Of a DNA stretch of 64,000 bases, positions 1-8,990 are shown piece after piece (the first letter of the stretch is position 1; every line of letters starts with the position of its first letter). The notes under the pieces were generated by a model, which searched no databases, was not told the DNA's origin, and saw only the letters and a list, made by a program, of their open reading frames with translations. Made by a program: the position numbers and the translations under genes. The stretch comes from Paraflavitalea soli (GTDB lineage: Bacteria > Bacteroidota > Bacteroidia > Chitinophagales > Chitinophagaceae). The DNA lies in assembly GCF_003555545.1 (NCBI RefSeq), contig NZ_CP032157.1, positions 5,708,546-5,772,545 of the forward strand, read 5' to 3'.

Positions 1-1
1 T

Positions 2-136
2 TATGCAGTAAGCTGTTCAGTATATGAACAGTTGGGAAGCCCGAAGCGCTTACGCCCCTCCTGGCTGCAAAAAGAACGGGTAGACAAGCAGGAATTGGGC
101 AGGAAAACTAAAAAAGGGTATTATGGATATGAGTAA
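2..136 (+). CDS. 3-hydroxyacyl-CoA dehydrogenase, C-terminal end (partial)
   Basis: An open frame enters from the left edge and stops at 134-136, giving 44 residues. The tail contains LRPSWLQ and ends LGRKTKKGYYGYE, the usual end of the C-terminal 3HCDH domain (family form LGRKTGRGFYDY). The full enzyme would oxidise 3-hydroxyacyl-CoA to 3-ketoacyl-CoA with NAD in fatty-acid or butanoyl-CoA metabolism; the Rossmann domain and active site lie outside the window. The stop overlaps the start of the next gene by 14 nt (or 8 nt if that gene starts at 129), so the two are probably co-transcribed. The family call rests on a short tail only. Confidence 0.75.
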   Translation, partial: YAVSCSVYEQLGSPKRLRPSWLQKERVDKQELGRKTKKGYYGYE

Positions 137-1133
137 GCCAACTAAAATACTCATAACGGGGGGTACAGGTTTTCTGGGAGCCTATATCATCCAGGAGCTG
201 ATACAACAAGGATATGGGGTGCGTGCCCTGCGCCGTAGCCATAAACTTCCTTTTTTTATTTCCGCAGGTACATTGGACCAGGTGGAATGGGTGGATGGGG
301 ATATCCTGGACATTGTATCGCTGGAAGAAGCCATGGAGGGTGTTGATGGGGTGATCCACTCGGCAGCCAAGGTTTCTTTTGATCCCAAAGAGAAAAGAGA
401 GTTGTTTAATATCAATATAGACGGGACGGCTAATATGGTGAATATGGCGCTGGAGAAAAAGATACAGCGCTTTGTGCACATCAGTTCTGTGGCGGCCTTG
501 GGCAGAACAGCCAACGGAGACCGGGTAACGGAAGAAAAGAAGTGGCAGCACAGCAAACTCAATACGCAGTATGCTATCAGTAAGTACCATGCCGAACGGG
601 AAGTGTGGCGAGGTATGGGGGAAGGCCTGGATGTGGTAGTACTCAACCCCAGTACGATACTGGGGTATGGAGACTGGAATACCTCCAGCTGCGCTATATT
701 TAAAAACAGCTTCAGGGAATTTCCCTGGTATACCAACGGGGTGAATGGTTTTGTGGATGTGAACGATGTAGCCAGGGCTGCGGTACTGTTGTTGAAGAGT
801 GGTATAAGCGCCGAGCGTTTCATTGTAAATGGTGAGAACTGGTCGTTCCGTCAGTTGCTCAATACCATCGCAGAAGGTTTTCACAAAAAGCTACCCAGCC
901 GGGAAGCCACCCCTTTCTTAGGAGAGGTGGCCTGGCGGCTGGAGAAAGTTAAGTCAATGTTTTCCGGCAAAAAGCCCTTGCTTACGCAGCAAAGCGCCCG
1001 TGTTGCCCAAACTAAAACTTACTTTGAGCACGATAAATTATTACGGGCATTGCCTGGCTTTTCCTTTACCTCACTGGCTCAGAGCATTACAAAAGCATGC
1101 GACCATTACCTGCAGCATCCACAGGCTTTATAA
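123..1133 (+). CDS. NAD(P)-dependent epimerase/dehydratase, extended SDR
   Basis: 336 aa. The N-terminal Rossmann fingerprint GGTGFLG (residues 13-19) and the active-site pair Y150/K154 in YAISKYHAE mark an extended short-chain dehydrogenase/reductase, with overall similarity to dihydroflavonol-4-reductase-like and NAD-dependent epimerase proteins. The substrate cannot be told from sequence; candidates are a nucleotide sugar or a keto/aldehyde intermediate. No signal peptide, so cytosolic. ATG at 123 and 129 (MSKPTK) are both possible; both overlap the upstream 3HCDH stop, suggesting translational coupling and an operon with it. Confidence 0.85.
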   Translation: MDMSKPTKILITGGTGFLGAYIIQELIQQGYGVRALRRSHKLPFFISAGTLDQVEWVDGDILDIVSLEEAMEGVDGVIHSAAKVSFDPKEKRELFNINIDGTANMVNMALEKKIQRFVHISSVAALGRTANGDRVTEEKKWQHSKLNTQYAISKYHAEREVWRGMGEGLDVVVLNPSTILGYGDWNTSSCAIFKNSFREFPWYTNGVNGFVDVNDVARAAVLLLKSGISAERFIVNGENWSFRQLLNTIAEGFHKKLPSREATPFLGEVAWRLEKVKSMFSGKKPLLTQQSARVAQTKTYFEHDKLLRALPGFSFTSLAQSITKACDHYLQHPQAL

Positions 1134-1205
1134 CTGGCAAAGTAGTTGCAACAGTATACTTGCCCGGCTCTAAAATCGTTAATAAATAGTACCAATAGTT
1201 CCCAC

Positions 1206-2288
1206 ATGAAGAAGACCATTGCCGCTCTTTTTTTAACAATTATTTGTACAGTTGCCCTTGCGCAGCAAAAGGATTTTGTAGTGCTTGGAAAGGTAATTGA
1301 CTCTATTTCCCGGCAGCCATTGACTGGCGCATCAGCCTTTTGCCAGAATACCACGCACGGCACGATCACCAACTCAGAGGGTTTATTCTTTATGCGCCTG
1401 CCAAACGGCGGGTATGATCTGGTTATTTCTTATACGGGTTATAACAAGAGTGTGTTACGCATTAGCAGTAACCAAACGATGGCAGATACGCTGGTCTTTG
1501 AGCTGGTAAAGGAAGACAAAACGATGACTGAAGTGGCGGTAGTGGCAAGTAATGAGGTGCCCGACGGGCTTGCCAAATATGGTTCCTTTTTCACGGATCA
1601 GTTTATAGGCACCACGCCCAATTCGAGCCAGTGTATTATCCGTAATCCCGAAGCCCTGCGCTTCTTCTATACCAAAAAGCGGAACCGCCTGAAGGTAACA
1701 GCCAAAGAAGACCTTCTCATCACCAATTATGCCCTGGGTTATACGATCCGTTATCAACTTGACTCTTTCAGTTATGATTACAATACCAATATCAGCCAAT
1801 ATACTGGCTATCCCTTCTTCCAGGAAATAGACAGTACCGCCTCAGCAGTGGAAGCATGGAAGAAAAACCGGGCCAGAACCTACCTGGGTTCCCGGCTCCA
1901 TTTTATGCGTTCACTCTATGATAGTACGGCCATTGAAGAAGGGTTTATTGTAGAAAAACTGGAGGAGGATCCTGCAAGCGTTAAAGGGACAATTATTCAT
2001 AAGCTATACGATGGAGAACAATATGTGGCTGACAGCAGTGAAGTGACGATTAACTGGCAGGGACGGTACCGTATCAGTTACAAAACGGTGTATCCGGATA
2101 AAAGGTTCCTGCAGGAGTTTAAGCTGCCGGCCAATACCCGTATGCAGGTTACACTACTGGATATAACGGATGGTTTTGTCATTGAGGAAAATGGGTATTT
2201 TTATGATCAGTATGATGTAGTCAATACAGGCTATTGGGCCTGGAAAAAACTGGCAGAATTGTTACCCTATAATTACGAATATGAGTAA
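1206..2288 (+). CDS. Exported carboxypeptidase-regulatory-like domain protein
   Basis: 360 aa from ATG 1206. The open frame extends upstream to 1146, but MKKTIAALFLTIICTVALAQQ at 1206 is a clean signal peptide, which decides the start. After cleavage, about residues 25-110 form a CarboxypepD_reg-like beta-sandwich (VLGKVIDSISRQPLTGASAF, then GLFFMRLPNGGYDLVISYTGY), the module that opens many Bacteroidota outer-membrane proteins. The remaining ~250 residues are mixed alpha/beta with many aromatic residues and no motif I recognise; no plug or barrel pattern follows. Probably periplasmic or surface-attached. Function unknown. Confidence 0.8.
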   Translation: MKKTIAALFLTIICTVALAQQKDFVVLGKVIDSISRQPLTGASAFCQNTTHGTITNSEGLFFMRLPNGGYDLVISYTGYNKSVLRISSNQTMADTLVFELVKEDKTMTEVAVVASNEVPDGLAKYGSFFTDQFIGTTPNSSQCIIRNPEALRFFYTKKRNRLKVTAKEDLLITNYALGYTIRYQLDSFSYDYNTNISQYTGYPFFQEIDSTASAVEAWKKNRARTYLGSRLHFMRSLYDSTAIEEGFIVEKLEEDPASVKGTIIHKLYDGEQYVADSSEVTINWQGRYRISYKTVYPDKRFLQEFKLPANTRMQVTLLDITDGFVIEENGYFYDQYDVVNTGYWAWKKLAELLPYNYEYE

Positions 2289-2396
2289 AATCAAATTTCC
2301 CACATTAATAAAATCTTAAGAACCCACTCACCACTGCAATAAGTTTTTTATCTATCTTCAGCCAGCCTAATCTGACCAAAATTTTGCGTTAACTTA

Positions 2397-5378
2397 ATGC
2401 CGGCTGCTGAACTCAGACCTAATCCTCTTTACCGCTGCTTTTTGATTGTAACCTATATACCTGCTACAATCAAGAGGGTTCTTTCTTTTGGAAGCATACA
2501 AATTCTTTTTCTTCTTTTATTGGGTTGTTTATTCTTACCCCCTGTGTTGTCAGCTCAGGAGTACAGTTATGTGTACTATAATACAAGGGATGGCCTTGCA
2601 GGTTCTACGATCTATGATATGTGCCAGGACAAAGACGGTTTTATCTGGTTTGCCACGGAGGCCGGTTTAAGCCGTTTTGATGGTACCCGTTTTAAAAATT
2701 TTACGACAGCCGATGGCTTGCCTGAAGTTGAGATATTAAAATTGTATGCAGACCACCAGGGAAGGGTTTGGATCGCTCCATTTAAGAATACGATATGTTA
2801 TTATTACCAGGGGAAGATATATACATCTGCCAACGATTCTTTACTCAAAAAAGTAAAGCTGAATACGGTTATTACACATATCACCGGCGATAAAGAGGAC
2901 AATATATTTCTTTGTTCGGTAGGCCATGATGCGTATCTTCTTCAAACCAGGAAGGGACCCGGAAAGTTTATTGACCTTCGGGCCCATGGCCGGCTTTTCA
3001 GCTATGCACAACCCAATTTTTTTGATCGCGACGGCCTTATTGTATCAACAAGTGACTCTACATTTATACTGGCCAATGGTAAACTGCAATTTTGGTCAAC
3101 CGGGGCACTTCCCCTTAAAGCCTTTGTTACGCTCCATGATTATGACCATAAGATAAAATATATTAAACTACCTGTAGAATCGCTTAATGCATACATCCAT
3201 TTTGATGCAGAAAAAAAACAAACACAAACCTATTTTGCGCTTACAAATCATGGCGCCTGGATGGTAGATACGCTCCATTTTGATCATTTTGAGGAGATCT
3301 TCCTTAAAGAGAAACAAGTGAACAGTGCCCTGATCGATAATGAGCGAAATATATGGTTTGGAACAGGTGGGGAAGGTGTATATAAATTAGTATCCCGTAA
3401 TTTCAAAACGTACTCCTTCAAAGACAGCAAAACTTCCGAGATATTTTCCCTTACCAGGCACGGACAGGCAATGTTGGCAGGCACTGGTTTTAACAGGATG
3501 TATTCAATCGTAGGCTCTAAAGTGGATTCAATCGATTTTTACAAGGCATTTTCCGGTTCTGTAAATCAGACTTCCAGTAATAGATTGGTAAGTATAAAGA
3601 AAACAAGCGCCGGGAACCTGGTATTGGGTTTTGATCTTTTTCTTTTTCAAAAGAACGCTTCAGGAAGCCTGGTTAATTATGTTTTTCCTATTAAATCCAT
3701 TGATGAAATTGATGCTCAAACATTATTGGTAGGTACGGGCAGAAACGTGATCAGGGTACGGGAGAAAGACCTGAAAGTGTTGGATACGATCTGGCCATAC
3801 CGGTCTACGGCTGTAAGTTATTATAACGATAGTTTTTATGTTGGAACAGTAGATGGATTGCATGTTGTATCAAAGGATGGCCCCTCACGCTTTTTAGGCA
3901 AGGACTTCCCATCCCTGCGTTACCGTACTGCCTGTTTTGCCAGATCAGCTGATGGCATATTATGGACAGCTACCTATGGAGGTGGTGTGGTGGGGATGAA
4001 AGATAACCGGATCATTGGTCATTTAACGACCCGGCAAGGCATTTCCAGTGATATATGCCGCAGCCTGTTTGTGTATCAAAACTACCTTTGGGTGGGCACG
4101 GACAAGGGTATTAATAAGGTGGACATCAGTAAGCCCACCTACCCTGTTCATCGTTATTCCACTTCCGACGGGCTCCCTTCGGATATTATCAACGCGATTT
4201 ACGTGGACAGTAGCAGGGTATATGTGGGATCGCCGGCCGGCCTCACCACTTTTGATGAAAAGCAGGTATCTGATTATTCACGTTGCGATTTACGGGTTCT
4301 CGACATATCGGTATCGGGTCTATCTAAACGCCTGCAACCTGCTTATGAGTTGGGTTATAATGATAATAACCTCCGGATTGAGTTTGTAGCTATTTCCTTC
4401 AAATCGGGCGGGGATATCATGTATCGCTACCGGTTAAAGGGACTAAAGGATAGCTGGGATTCAACCCGGCAAAACCAATTGGAATACCCTTCACTGCCTT
4501 CGGGCAATTATCAATTGGAGCTATTGGCCATTAACAAATTTGGGGTTGTAAGCAATCCGGTGATCATCCCTTTCTTAATCGATACGCCTTACTGGCAAGC
4601 GTGGTGGTTTAAAATACTGGTAGTGGGTTTTGCAATTGGCTTAACTGCAACCCTCGTGGCATGGCGCTTCAGCATCGTACAGCGCAGGGAAAAGGAGAAG
4701 ATTGGTTTGCAGCAAAAGATCCATGAACTGGAACAGCTGGCTTTACTGTCACAGATGAACCCCCATTTTATTTTCAATTGCCTGAATTCTATCCAGGCCT
4801 TTATCATCAACAATGATGTGGAAAAGACCAACCAATACCTCACAGAGTTTGCATACCTGATCCGCCAAACAATGGACAGTGCAGAAAAGGGGGTTATCTC
4901 TATTGGCCAGGAGGTCAGGTACCTCACACGTTATATTGAACTGGAAAAGATGCGGTTTGGGCATTCTTTTGAGTATACGATAGAAACAGATGTGCAAATT
5001 GATCAGGTGAATACCTGTCTCCCAAGCATGCTATTACAACCTTATGTAGAAAACAGTATCCGCCATGGGATCCGGCATAAAAGGAATGGGCAGGGAGTGT
5101 TGGAAATAAAATTCCAGCAATCGGGAGACCAGCTTTTATGTATAGTGGAAGATAACGGCATCGGCAGGGAGAGTGCCCGACAATTCCGGTCGCACCTGCA
5201 TGTGGAATATCAATCAAAGGGAATGACACTGGCGGCAGCAAGGGTAAAAGCCTTAAACCGGCAATATGGGGAACCGGTTGTCATTGAAATAATTGACAAG
5301 ACGGATCAGGAGCAACGGCCAACCGGCACGAGGGTCGAAATCTATTTTCCCTATAAAATGCTATCTAAACTCAGTTAA
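2397..5378 (+). CDS. Beta-propeller sensor histidine kinase (LytS-type core)
   Basis: 993 aa. In order: signal/anchor segment (LFLLLLGCLFLPPVLSAQE, ending near residue 54); a long periplasmic sensor of repeated propeller blades (GFIWFATEAGLSRFDG, NIWFGTGGEGVYKL, LWVGTDKGINKVD); a Y_Y_Y domain near 649-727; one membrane helix near 735-756; then a His_kinase core with the phospho-acceptor in QMNPHFIFNCLNS (about H789) and an ATPase lid region VEDNGIGRE near 917. This is the propeller-kinase architecture of Bacteroidota, here paired with a separate LytTR regulator one base downstream. The ligand is unknown; homologues often sense polysaccharides, but no degradation genes are adjacent. The first ~25 residues before the hydrophobic stretch may not be translated. 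Confidence 0.88.
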   Translation: MPAAELRPNPLYRCFLIVTYIPATIKRVLSFGSIQILFLLLLGCLFLPPVLSAQEYSYVYYNTRDGLAGSTIYDMCQDKDGFIWFATEAGLSRFDGTRFKNFTTADGLPEVEILKLYADHQGRVWIAPFKNTICYYYQGKIYTSANDSLLKKVKLNTVITHITGDKEDNIFLCSVGHDAYLLQTRKGPGKFIDLRAHGRLFSYAQPNFFDRDGLIVSTSDSTFILANGKLQFWSTGALPLKAFVTLHDYDHKIKYIKLPVESLNAYIHFDAEKKQTQTYFALTNHGAWMVDTLHFDHFEEIFLKEKQVNSALIDNERNIWFGTGGEGVYKLVSRNFKTYSFKDSKTSEIFSLTRHGQAMLAGTGFNRMYSIVGSKVDSIDFYKAFSGSVNQTSSNRLVSIKKTSAGNLVLGFDLFLFQKNASGSLVNYVFPIKSIDEIDAQTLLVGTGRNVIRVREKDLKVLDTIWPYRSTAVSYYNDSFYVGTVDGLHVVSKDGPSRFLGKDFPSLRYRTACFARSADGILWTATYGGGVVGMKDNRIIGHLTTRQGISSDICRSLFVYQNYLWVGTDKGINKVDISKPTYPVHRYSTSDGLPSDIINAIYVDSSRVYVGSPAGLTTFDEKQVSDYSRCDLRVLDISVSGLSKRLQPAYELGYNDNNLRIEFVAISFKSGGDIMYRYRLKGLKDSWDSTRQNQLEYPSLPSGNYQLELLAINKFGVVSNPVIIPFLIDTPYWQAWWFKILVVGFAIGLTATLVAWRFSIVQRREKEKIGLQQKIHELEQLALLSQMNPHFIFNCLNSIQAFIINNDVEKTNQYLTEFAYLIRQTMDSAEKGVISIGQEVRYLTRYIELEKMRFGHSFEYTIETDVQIDQVNTCLPSMLLQPYVENSIRHGIRHKRNGQGVLEIKFQQSGDQLLCIVEDNGIGRESARQFRSHLHVEYQSKGMTLAAARVKALNRQYGEPVVIEIIDKTDQEQRPTGTRVEIYFPYKMLSKLS

Positions 5379-5379
5379 T

Positions 5380-6123
5380 ATGATCAGAACTGTTCTTATT
5401 GACGATGAACCCAATAATATTACAACTTTACAGCAATTGCTATTGAGGTATTGCCCCATCGTTGAAATAGCAGGTACAGCCGATAGTGCCAAAGCAGGTG
5501 AGGAAGTGATTGCTGCTACCCAGCCCGACCTGGTATTCCTGGATATTGAAATGCCTTATGGAAATGCCTTCGATCTGCTGAATAGTATATCCCCCATTAC
5601 CTTCGAGGTTGTCTTTGTAACTGCATTTGACAACTATGCTATTAATGCTATCAAGTATTCGGCATTGGACTATTTATTAAAGCCTGTCAATATCAGGGAC
5701 TTACAGGCTGCTGTACAAAAAGCGGCCCACCGGCTGGATACCAAAAACATTCATAAACGGATCGATACGCTCTTTTATAATCTGTATACACCCAAAAGCT
5801 CCTTTCAGCGGCTGGCGTTGCCGACGCTGGACGGATTGGTATTTGTAAATACAGAGGATTGTATCCGGCTGGAGGCTAAGAGCAATTATACGGTCATCCA
5901 CTTTAAGAATGGGTCAACGGTAACGATATCGAAGACGCTGAAGGAGTTTGAAGATATACTTAGCAAGGAACAGTTTTCCCGTATTCACCACTCACATATC
6001 ATCAACCATTATTTTGTTAAGAAATACCACCGGGGCAGGGGTGGCTATATTGAAATGGAGGATGGAACGACCATTGAAGTGTCTATCCGGAAAAGGGATG
6101 AGTTCCTTGCCAAATTTAGTTAA
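5380..6123 (+). CDS. LytTR response regulator
   Basis: 247 aa from ATG 5380, one base after the kinase stop. An in-frame extension to 5293 lies inside the kinase gene and is not needed, because MIRTVLIDDEP starts the receiver domain correctly. Receiver at 1-120 with acidic pocket DDE (8-10), phospho-acceptor D55 (LVFLDIEMP) and the conserved Lys in LLKPV. LytTR DNA-binding domain in about 150-247, with FSRIHHSHIIN and the closing VSIRKRDEFLAKF. It should bind promoter DNA when phosphorylated by the upstream propeller kinase; its targets are not visible here. Confidence 0.93.
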   Translation: MIRTVLIDDEPNNITTLQQLLLRYCPIVEIAGTADSAKAGEEVIAATQPDLVFLDIEMPYGNAFDLLNSISPITFEVVFVTAFDNYAINAIKYSALDYLLKPVNIRDLQAAVQKAAHRLDTKNIHKRIDTLFYNLYTPKSSFQRLALPTLDGLVFVNTEDCIRLEAKSNYTVIHFKNGSTVTISKTLKEFEDILSKEQFSRIHHSHIINHYFVKKYHRGRGGYIEMEDGTTIEVSIRKRDEFLAKFS

Positions 6124-6135
6124 CGGACGGTTTCT

Positions 6136-7083
6136 TTATTTGAGGGCTTTTAACTTCTCCCAAATTTCCGGTATACGTTTGATCCAAATAAGCTCCCGCT
6201 TTTTAGTAACGGCATCCTCGACAGGGGAACCGAAGTACATTTTTCCTCCTTCCAGGGAAAAGGGAACGCCACTTTGGGCCATCACCACCGCATTGGCGCC
6301 AATGGTGAGTGTTTTGGAAACACCTACCTGGCCCCATAATACTACTCCATCTTCAATGGTAGTAGCTCCTGCAATACCTACCTGGGAAGCAAACAGGCAG
6401 TTTTTGCCAATCACGGTATCATGACCGACCTGGATGAGGTTGTCCATTTTAGTACCCCTGCCAATCAAAGTATCGTGACTTACGCCACGGTCGATGGTAC
6501 AGCCGGCGCCAATCTCTACATCGTCTTCAATAACTACCCGGCCGCCACTTTCCATGCGCTTATACCATACCTCACGGTCTTTTTTGGTATTGTAATAGAA
6601 AGCATCGGACCCGATCACCGTTCCGGCCTGTATGACTACGTTATCACCTATCATGCAATGATCCAATATGGTAACATTGGGGAATAGCCGGCAGTTCTTT
6701 CCAATGGTGACATGGTTACCAATGAATACATTGGGAGCGATCCAGGTGCCCTCTCCTATCACGGCAGAGTCGCTGATCATCTTAGCAGCCGGTTCAAAGG
6801 GGCGGAAGCGGCGAACGATAGTTTGGTAAGCTTCAAAAGGTTGATCTACTATGAGGAGGGCCTTTTCTTCGGGGAAGCTGGTTTCTTTATTGATGATGAT
6901 AAAGGTGGCGGCAGATTGGATGCACTTGTCGTAATACTTGGGATGGTCCACAAATACCAGGTCGCCGGGTTCGACCTTATGTATTTCGTTAATACCGGTT
7001 ACCAGCCCGTTTACATTACCTACCAGTTTGGCGCCTATCAATTGAGCAACTTCCTGTACAGCTATCGGAGAGGGAAACTTCAT
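6136..7083 (-). CDS. lpxD: UDP-3-O-acylglucosamine N-acyltransferase-like (LpxD family)
   Basis: 315 aa. N-terminal LpxD uridine-binding-like domain (residues 1-95, GDLVFVDHPKYYD) followed by a left-handed beta helix of hexapeptide repeats (IAPNVFIGNHVTIGKN onward). H221 in QVGHDTVIGKNC matches the catalytic histidine of LpxD, which transfers a 3-hydroxyacyl chain from ACP to the 2-amine of UDP-3-O-acylglucosamine in lipid A synthesis. It is shorter than typical LpxD (about 340 aa) and lies away from any lpxC/fabZ/lpxA genes. Bacteroidota often carry a second, separate LpxD-like copy, so this could be that paralogue. A consensus promoter lies just upstream. Confidence 0.8.
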   Translation of the reverse strand: MKFPSPIAVQEVAQLIGAKLVGNVNGLVTGINEIHKVEPGDLVFVDHPKYYDKCIQSAATFIIINKETSFPEEKALLIVDQPFEAYQTIVRRFRPFEPAAKMISDSAVIGEGTWIAPNVFIGNHVTIGKNCRLFPNVTILDHCMIGDNVVIQAGTVIGSDAFYYNTKKDREVWYKRMESGGRVVIEDDVEIGAGCTIDRGVSHDTLIGRGTKMDNLIQVGHDTVIGKNCLFASQVGIAGATTIEDGVVLWGQVGVSKTLTIGANAVVMAQSGVPFSLEGGKMYFGSPVEDAVTKKRELIWIKRIPEIWEKLKALK

Positions 7084-7098
7084 AGTTTATTGTTTGCG

Positions 7099-7132
7099 CA
7101 AAGGTAACATGCAAACAATGAATGCTACACAA
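7099..7132 (-). promoter_or_regulatory. Promoter of lpxD-like gene
   Basis: On the minus strand TTG (7130-7132), 23 nt, then TACCTTTG (7099-7106): the Bacteroidota -33/-7 arrangement TTG, 17-23 nt, TAnnTTTG. It sits 15 nt upstream of the start codon. Confidence 0.6.
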
Positions 7133-7241
7133 ATGAGCGATTAAGGTTACTTAGGGGCTGGGATTTCCACAGCATTAAAAAAAATGTGAATAAAATTTAT
7201 TAGATTTTTTTTCCAGATAGAAAAAATTATTTTTAATATTG

Positions 7242-7320
7242 TGTAGGGAAATTTATTTCCCGGTACTTACTAACCCATCCACATAATAAATCTCCCGGTT
7301 CACCGGGAGATTTTTCTTTT
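7242..7320 (+). ncRNA. Candidate small RNA or attenuator ahead of the RluE-like gene
   Basis: Two hairpins separated by an unpaired ~25-nt linker. The first is GGGAAA-TTTA-TTTCCC (7246-7261). The second is an 11-bp stem (arms 7288-7298 and 7303-7313, loop TTCA) running into TTTTTCTTTT, a textbook intrinsic terminator. A -7-like TAATATTG at 7234-7241 differs from TAnnTTTG at one base and would start transcription at about 7247. The result is a ~70-nt RNA that ends four bases before the ATG at 7324. It is either an independent sRNA or a terminator-controlled leader. I recognise no known RNA family. Confidence 0.45.
7288..7320 (+). terminator. Intrinsic terminator immediately before the RluE-like start codon
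   Basis: Perfect stem with arms 7288-7298 and 7303-7313 (core CTCCCGG/CCGGGAG), tetraloop TTCA, then a T-rich tail to 7320. The next gene begins at 7324, so transcripts reaching that gene must read through it or start downstream. Confidence 0.8.
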
Positions 7321-7323
7321 ACT

Positions 7324-7908
7324 ATGTCTCGTTATTTCATCATCTATAAACCATTCCAGGTACTCTCACAATTCACGTCGGAAGGCGGCAAGCGATCATT
7401 GAAAGATCATTTCACTGTTCCCGCTGATGTATACCCTGTAGGCAGGCTGGACTTTGACAGTGAGGGATTGTTGCTACTTACCAATAATAAACAACTCAAC
7501 CACCAGTTACTGGATCCACGCTATGCACACGAACGGGAATATTGGGTACAGGTAGAAGGGATTATTGACGAACCGGCAAAAAAGAACCTGGAGTCGGGAG
7601 TAATCATATCGGTTGATGGCAAACCTTACCGAACGAAACCCTGTAAAGCCATGATCTTTGAAACACCCCCGGCTGTGCCGGTACGTAACCCTCCTATCCG
7701 TTATCGTAAAAATGTTCCTGACAGCTGGCTAAAGCTTCTGCTTACGGAAGGTAAAAACCGGCAGGTAAGGAAAATGACGGCTCAGGTCGGGTTTCCTACC
7801 CTTCGCCTGATCCGCTACCGGATAGAACGGCTTAAGCTGGATGGAATGATGCCTGGCGACATGCGGGAGTTGAGCCATTCTGTGGTATATGGCTCCTTAT
7901 TCTCTTAA
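7324..7908 (+). CDS. rRNA pseudouridine synthase, RluE-like
   Basis: 194 aa. It carries the RsuA/RluB/E/F signature GRLDFDSEGLLLLTN at residues 40-54 with catalytic D43, and NRQVRKM in the C-terminal half. There is no N-terminal S4 RNA-binding domain, which fits the RluE subgroup (23S rRNA pseudouridine near helix 89 in E. coli) better than RsuA/RluB. It begins with the catalytic fold (YFIIYKP), as expected for a complete RluE. The start codon follows a strong terminator hairpin by four bases, which is unusual. The exact target base is inferred from the family only. Confidence 0.85.
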   Translation: MSRYFIIYKPFQVLSQFTSEGGKRSLKDHFTVPADVYPVGRLDFDSEGLLLLTNNKQLNHQLLDPRYAHEREYWVQVEGIIDEPAKKNLESGVIISVDGKPYRTKPCKAMIFETPPAVPVRNPPIRYRKNVPDSWLKLLLTEGKNRQVRKMTAQVGFPTLRLIRYRIERLKLDGMMPGDMRELSHSVVYGSLFS

Positions 7909-7961
7909 AAGCTCACTAACAACTATAAACTAATTCCTTACCTTGCTGTAAAATCCATAAT

Positions 7962-8837
7962 ATGCTGAAATCTATGACCGGTTTTGGAAGAGCAGAGCAA
8001 ACCGTGGGCGATAAAACGTTCCTGGTAGATATAAAATCATTGAACGGGAAGCAGTTTGAGCTGTCGTTGAAAATGCCTGCATTTCTGAAACCTTTTGAAT
8101 TTGATATCCGAACCATCTTATCCAAAAAACTGGGACGGGGAACGGTAGACTGTACGATCAGTCTTAAAGAAAGCGGTGCTGCCAAACCAGTAAGTATCAA
8201 TACAGACCTTGCAAAAGCATATTATAAACCCATTGCAGAATTATCCAAGGCACTTGATCTGGACCCGGCTCATATTTTAAGTACCCTTATTAAATTGCCC
8301 GAAGTCATAACACCTACAGGTGAAACATTAACCCCCGATGAATGGCAGTCATTTGAGAAAGTAATTGAGAATGCCATTCACAACCTGAACACCCATCGCC
8401 AGGAAGAAGGTAAAGTATTACAGGATGAACTGCTGTTAAGGATCAGCAATATCCGCAAGCAACAGGAGGAGGTAATATTACTGGAGCCTTTGCGCAAACA
8501 AAAGATAAGGGAGGGACTGGTGAAGGTATTGGAGGATAATGTAGGCAAAGAGAGCTATGACCCCAACCGCCTGGAGCAGGAACTGATCTATTACATCGAA
8601 AAGATAGATCTTACGGAAGAACAGGTGCGTCTTAAAAATCATTGCGACTATTTTGTATCGATCCTGGGAGAGCCAGATGAAAACAAGGGAAAGAAACTAT
8701 CCTTTATCCTGCAGGAGATCGGCCGGGAGATCAATACTACAGGCGCCAAAGCCTATGATTCCAGCATCCAGAAATGTGTGGTGCTGATGAAGGACGAAAT
8801 GGAAAAAGCCAAGGAGCAGGTGCTTAATGTATTATAA
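7962..8837 (+). CDS. YicC/YloC family endoribonuclease
   Basis: 291 aa, full length for the family. It opens with the family hallmark MLKSMTGFGRAE and ends with the DUF1732 C-terminal region (FILQEIGREINTTGAKA). Characterised members are oligomeric RNases acting in RNA turnover; a cytosolic role is expected. In many bacteria yicC is followed by gmk, but here gmk lies about 47 kb away. Gap of 53 nt from the pseudouridine synthase, same strand, possible operon. A heptamer array follows its stop codon. Confidence 0.9.
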   Translation: MLKSMTGFGRAEQTVGDKTFLVDIKSLNGKQFELSLKMPAFLKPFEFDIRTILSKKLGRGTVDCTISLKESGAAKPVSINTDLAKAYYKPIAELSKALDLDPAHILSTLIKLPEVITPTGETLTPDEWQSFEKVIENAIHNLNTHRQEEGKVLQDELLLRISNIRKQQEEVILLEPLRKQKIREGLVKVLEDNVGKESYDPNRLEQELIYYIEKIDLTEEQVRLKNHCDYFVSILGEPDENKGKKLSFILQEIGREINTTGAKAYDSSIQKCVVLMKDEMEKAKEQVLNVL

Positions 8838-8845
8838 AACAGTGC

Positions 8846-8936
8846 TAGTGGCGAGTAGCCAGTGGTTAGTGGGGTAATACAGCCGATAGTGTATTCGCCG
8901 GATTTCAGCCCACTCGCTACTCACCATTAACCACTA
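8846..8936. repeat. Mirrored heptamer arrays, 4 x 7 nt in each arm
   Basis: Left arm 8846-8873 is four degenerate 7-nt units (for example TAGTGGC, GAGTAGC). Right arm 8909-8936 is four units of the complementary orientation; GAGTAGC recurs there when read on the minus strand. The arms can fold into an imperfect long hairpin. The array starts 8 nt after the yicC stop codon. Confidence 0.75.
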
Positions 8937-8945
8937 GCCTTCCAC

Positions 8946-8975
8946 TTGCGTCTTTTAGGCTGATGCTTATATTTG
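8946..8975 (+). promoter_or_regulatory. Promoter of gldH operon
   Basis: TTG (8946-8948), 19 nt, TATATTTG (8968-8975): a perfect match to the Bacteroidota promoter consensus, 15 nt upstream of the TTG start at 8991. The messenger would have a very short leader. Confidence 0.75.
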
Positions 8976-8990
8976 TAAAAATATTTCCCA

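Noticed and set aside
108-884. Long minus-strand open frame (258 codons) opposite the SDR gene
   Set aside because: Its product is rich in His, Tyr and Arg with no domain, and lies wholly opposite a clear SDR; it is a shadow frame.
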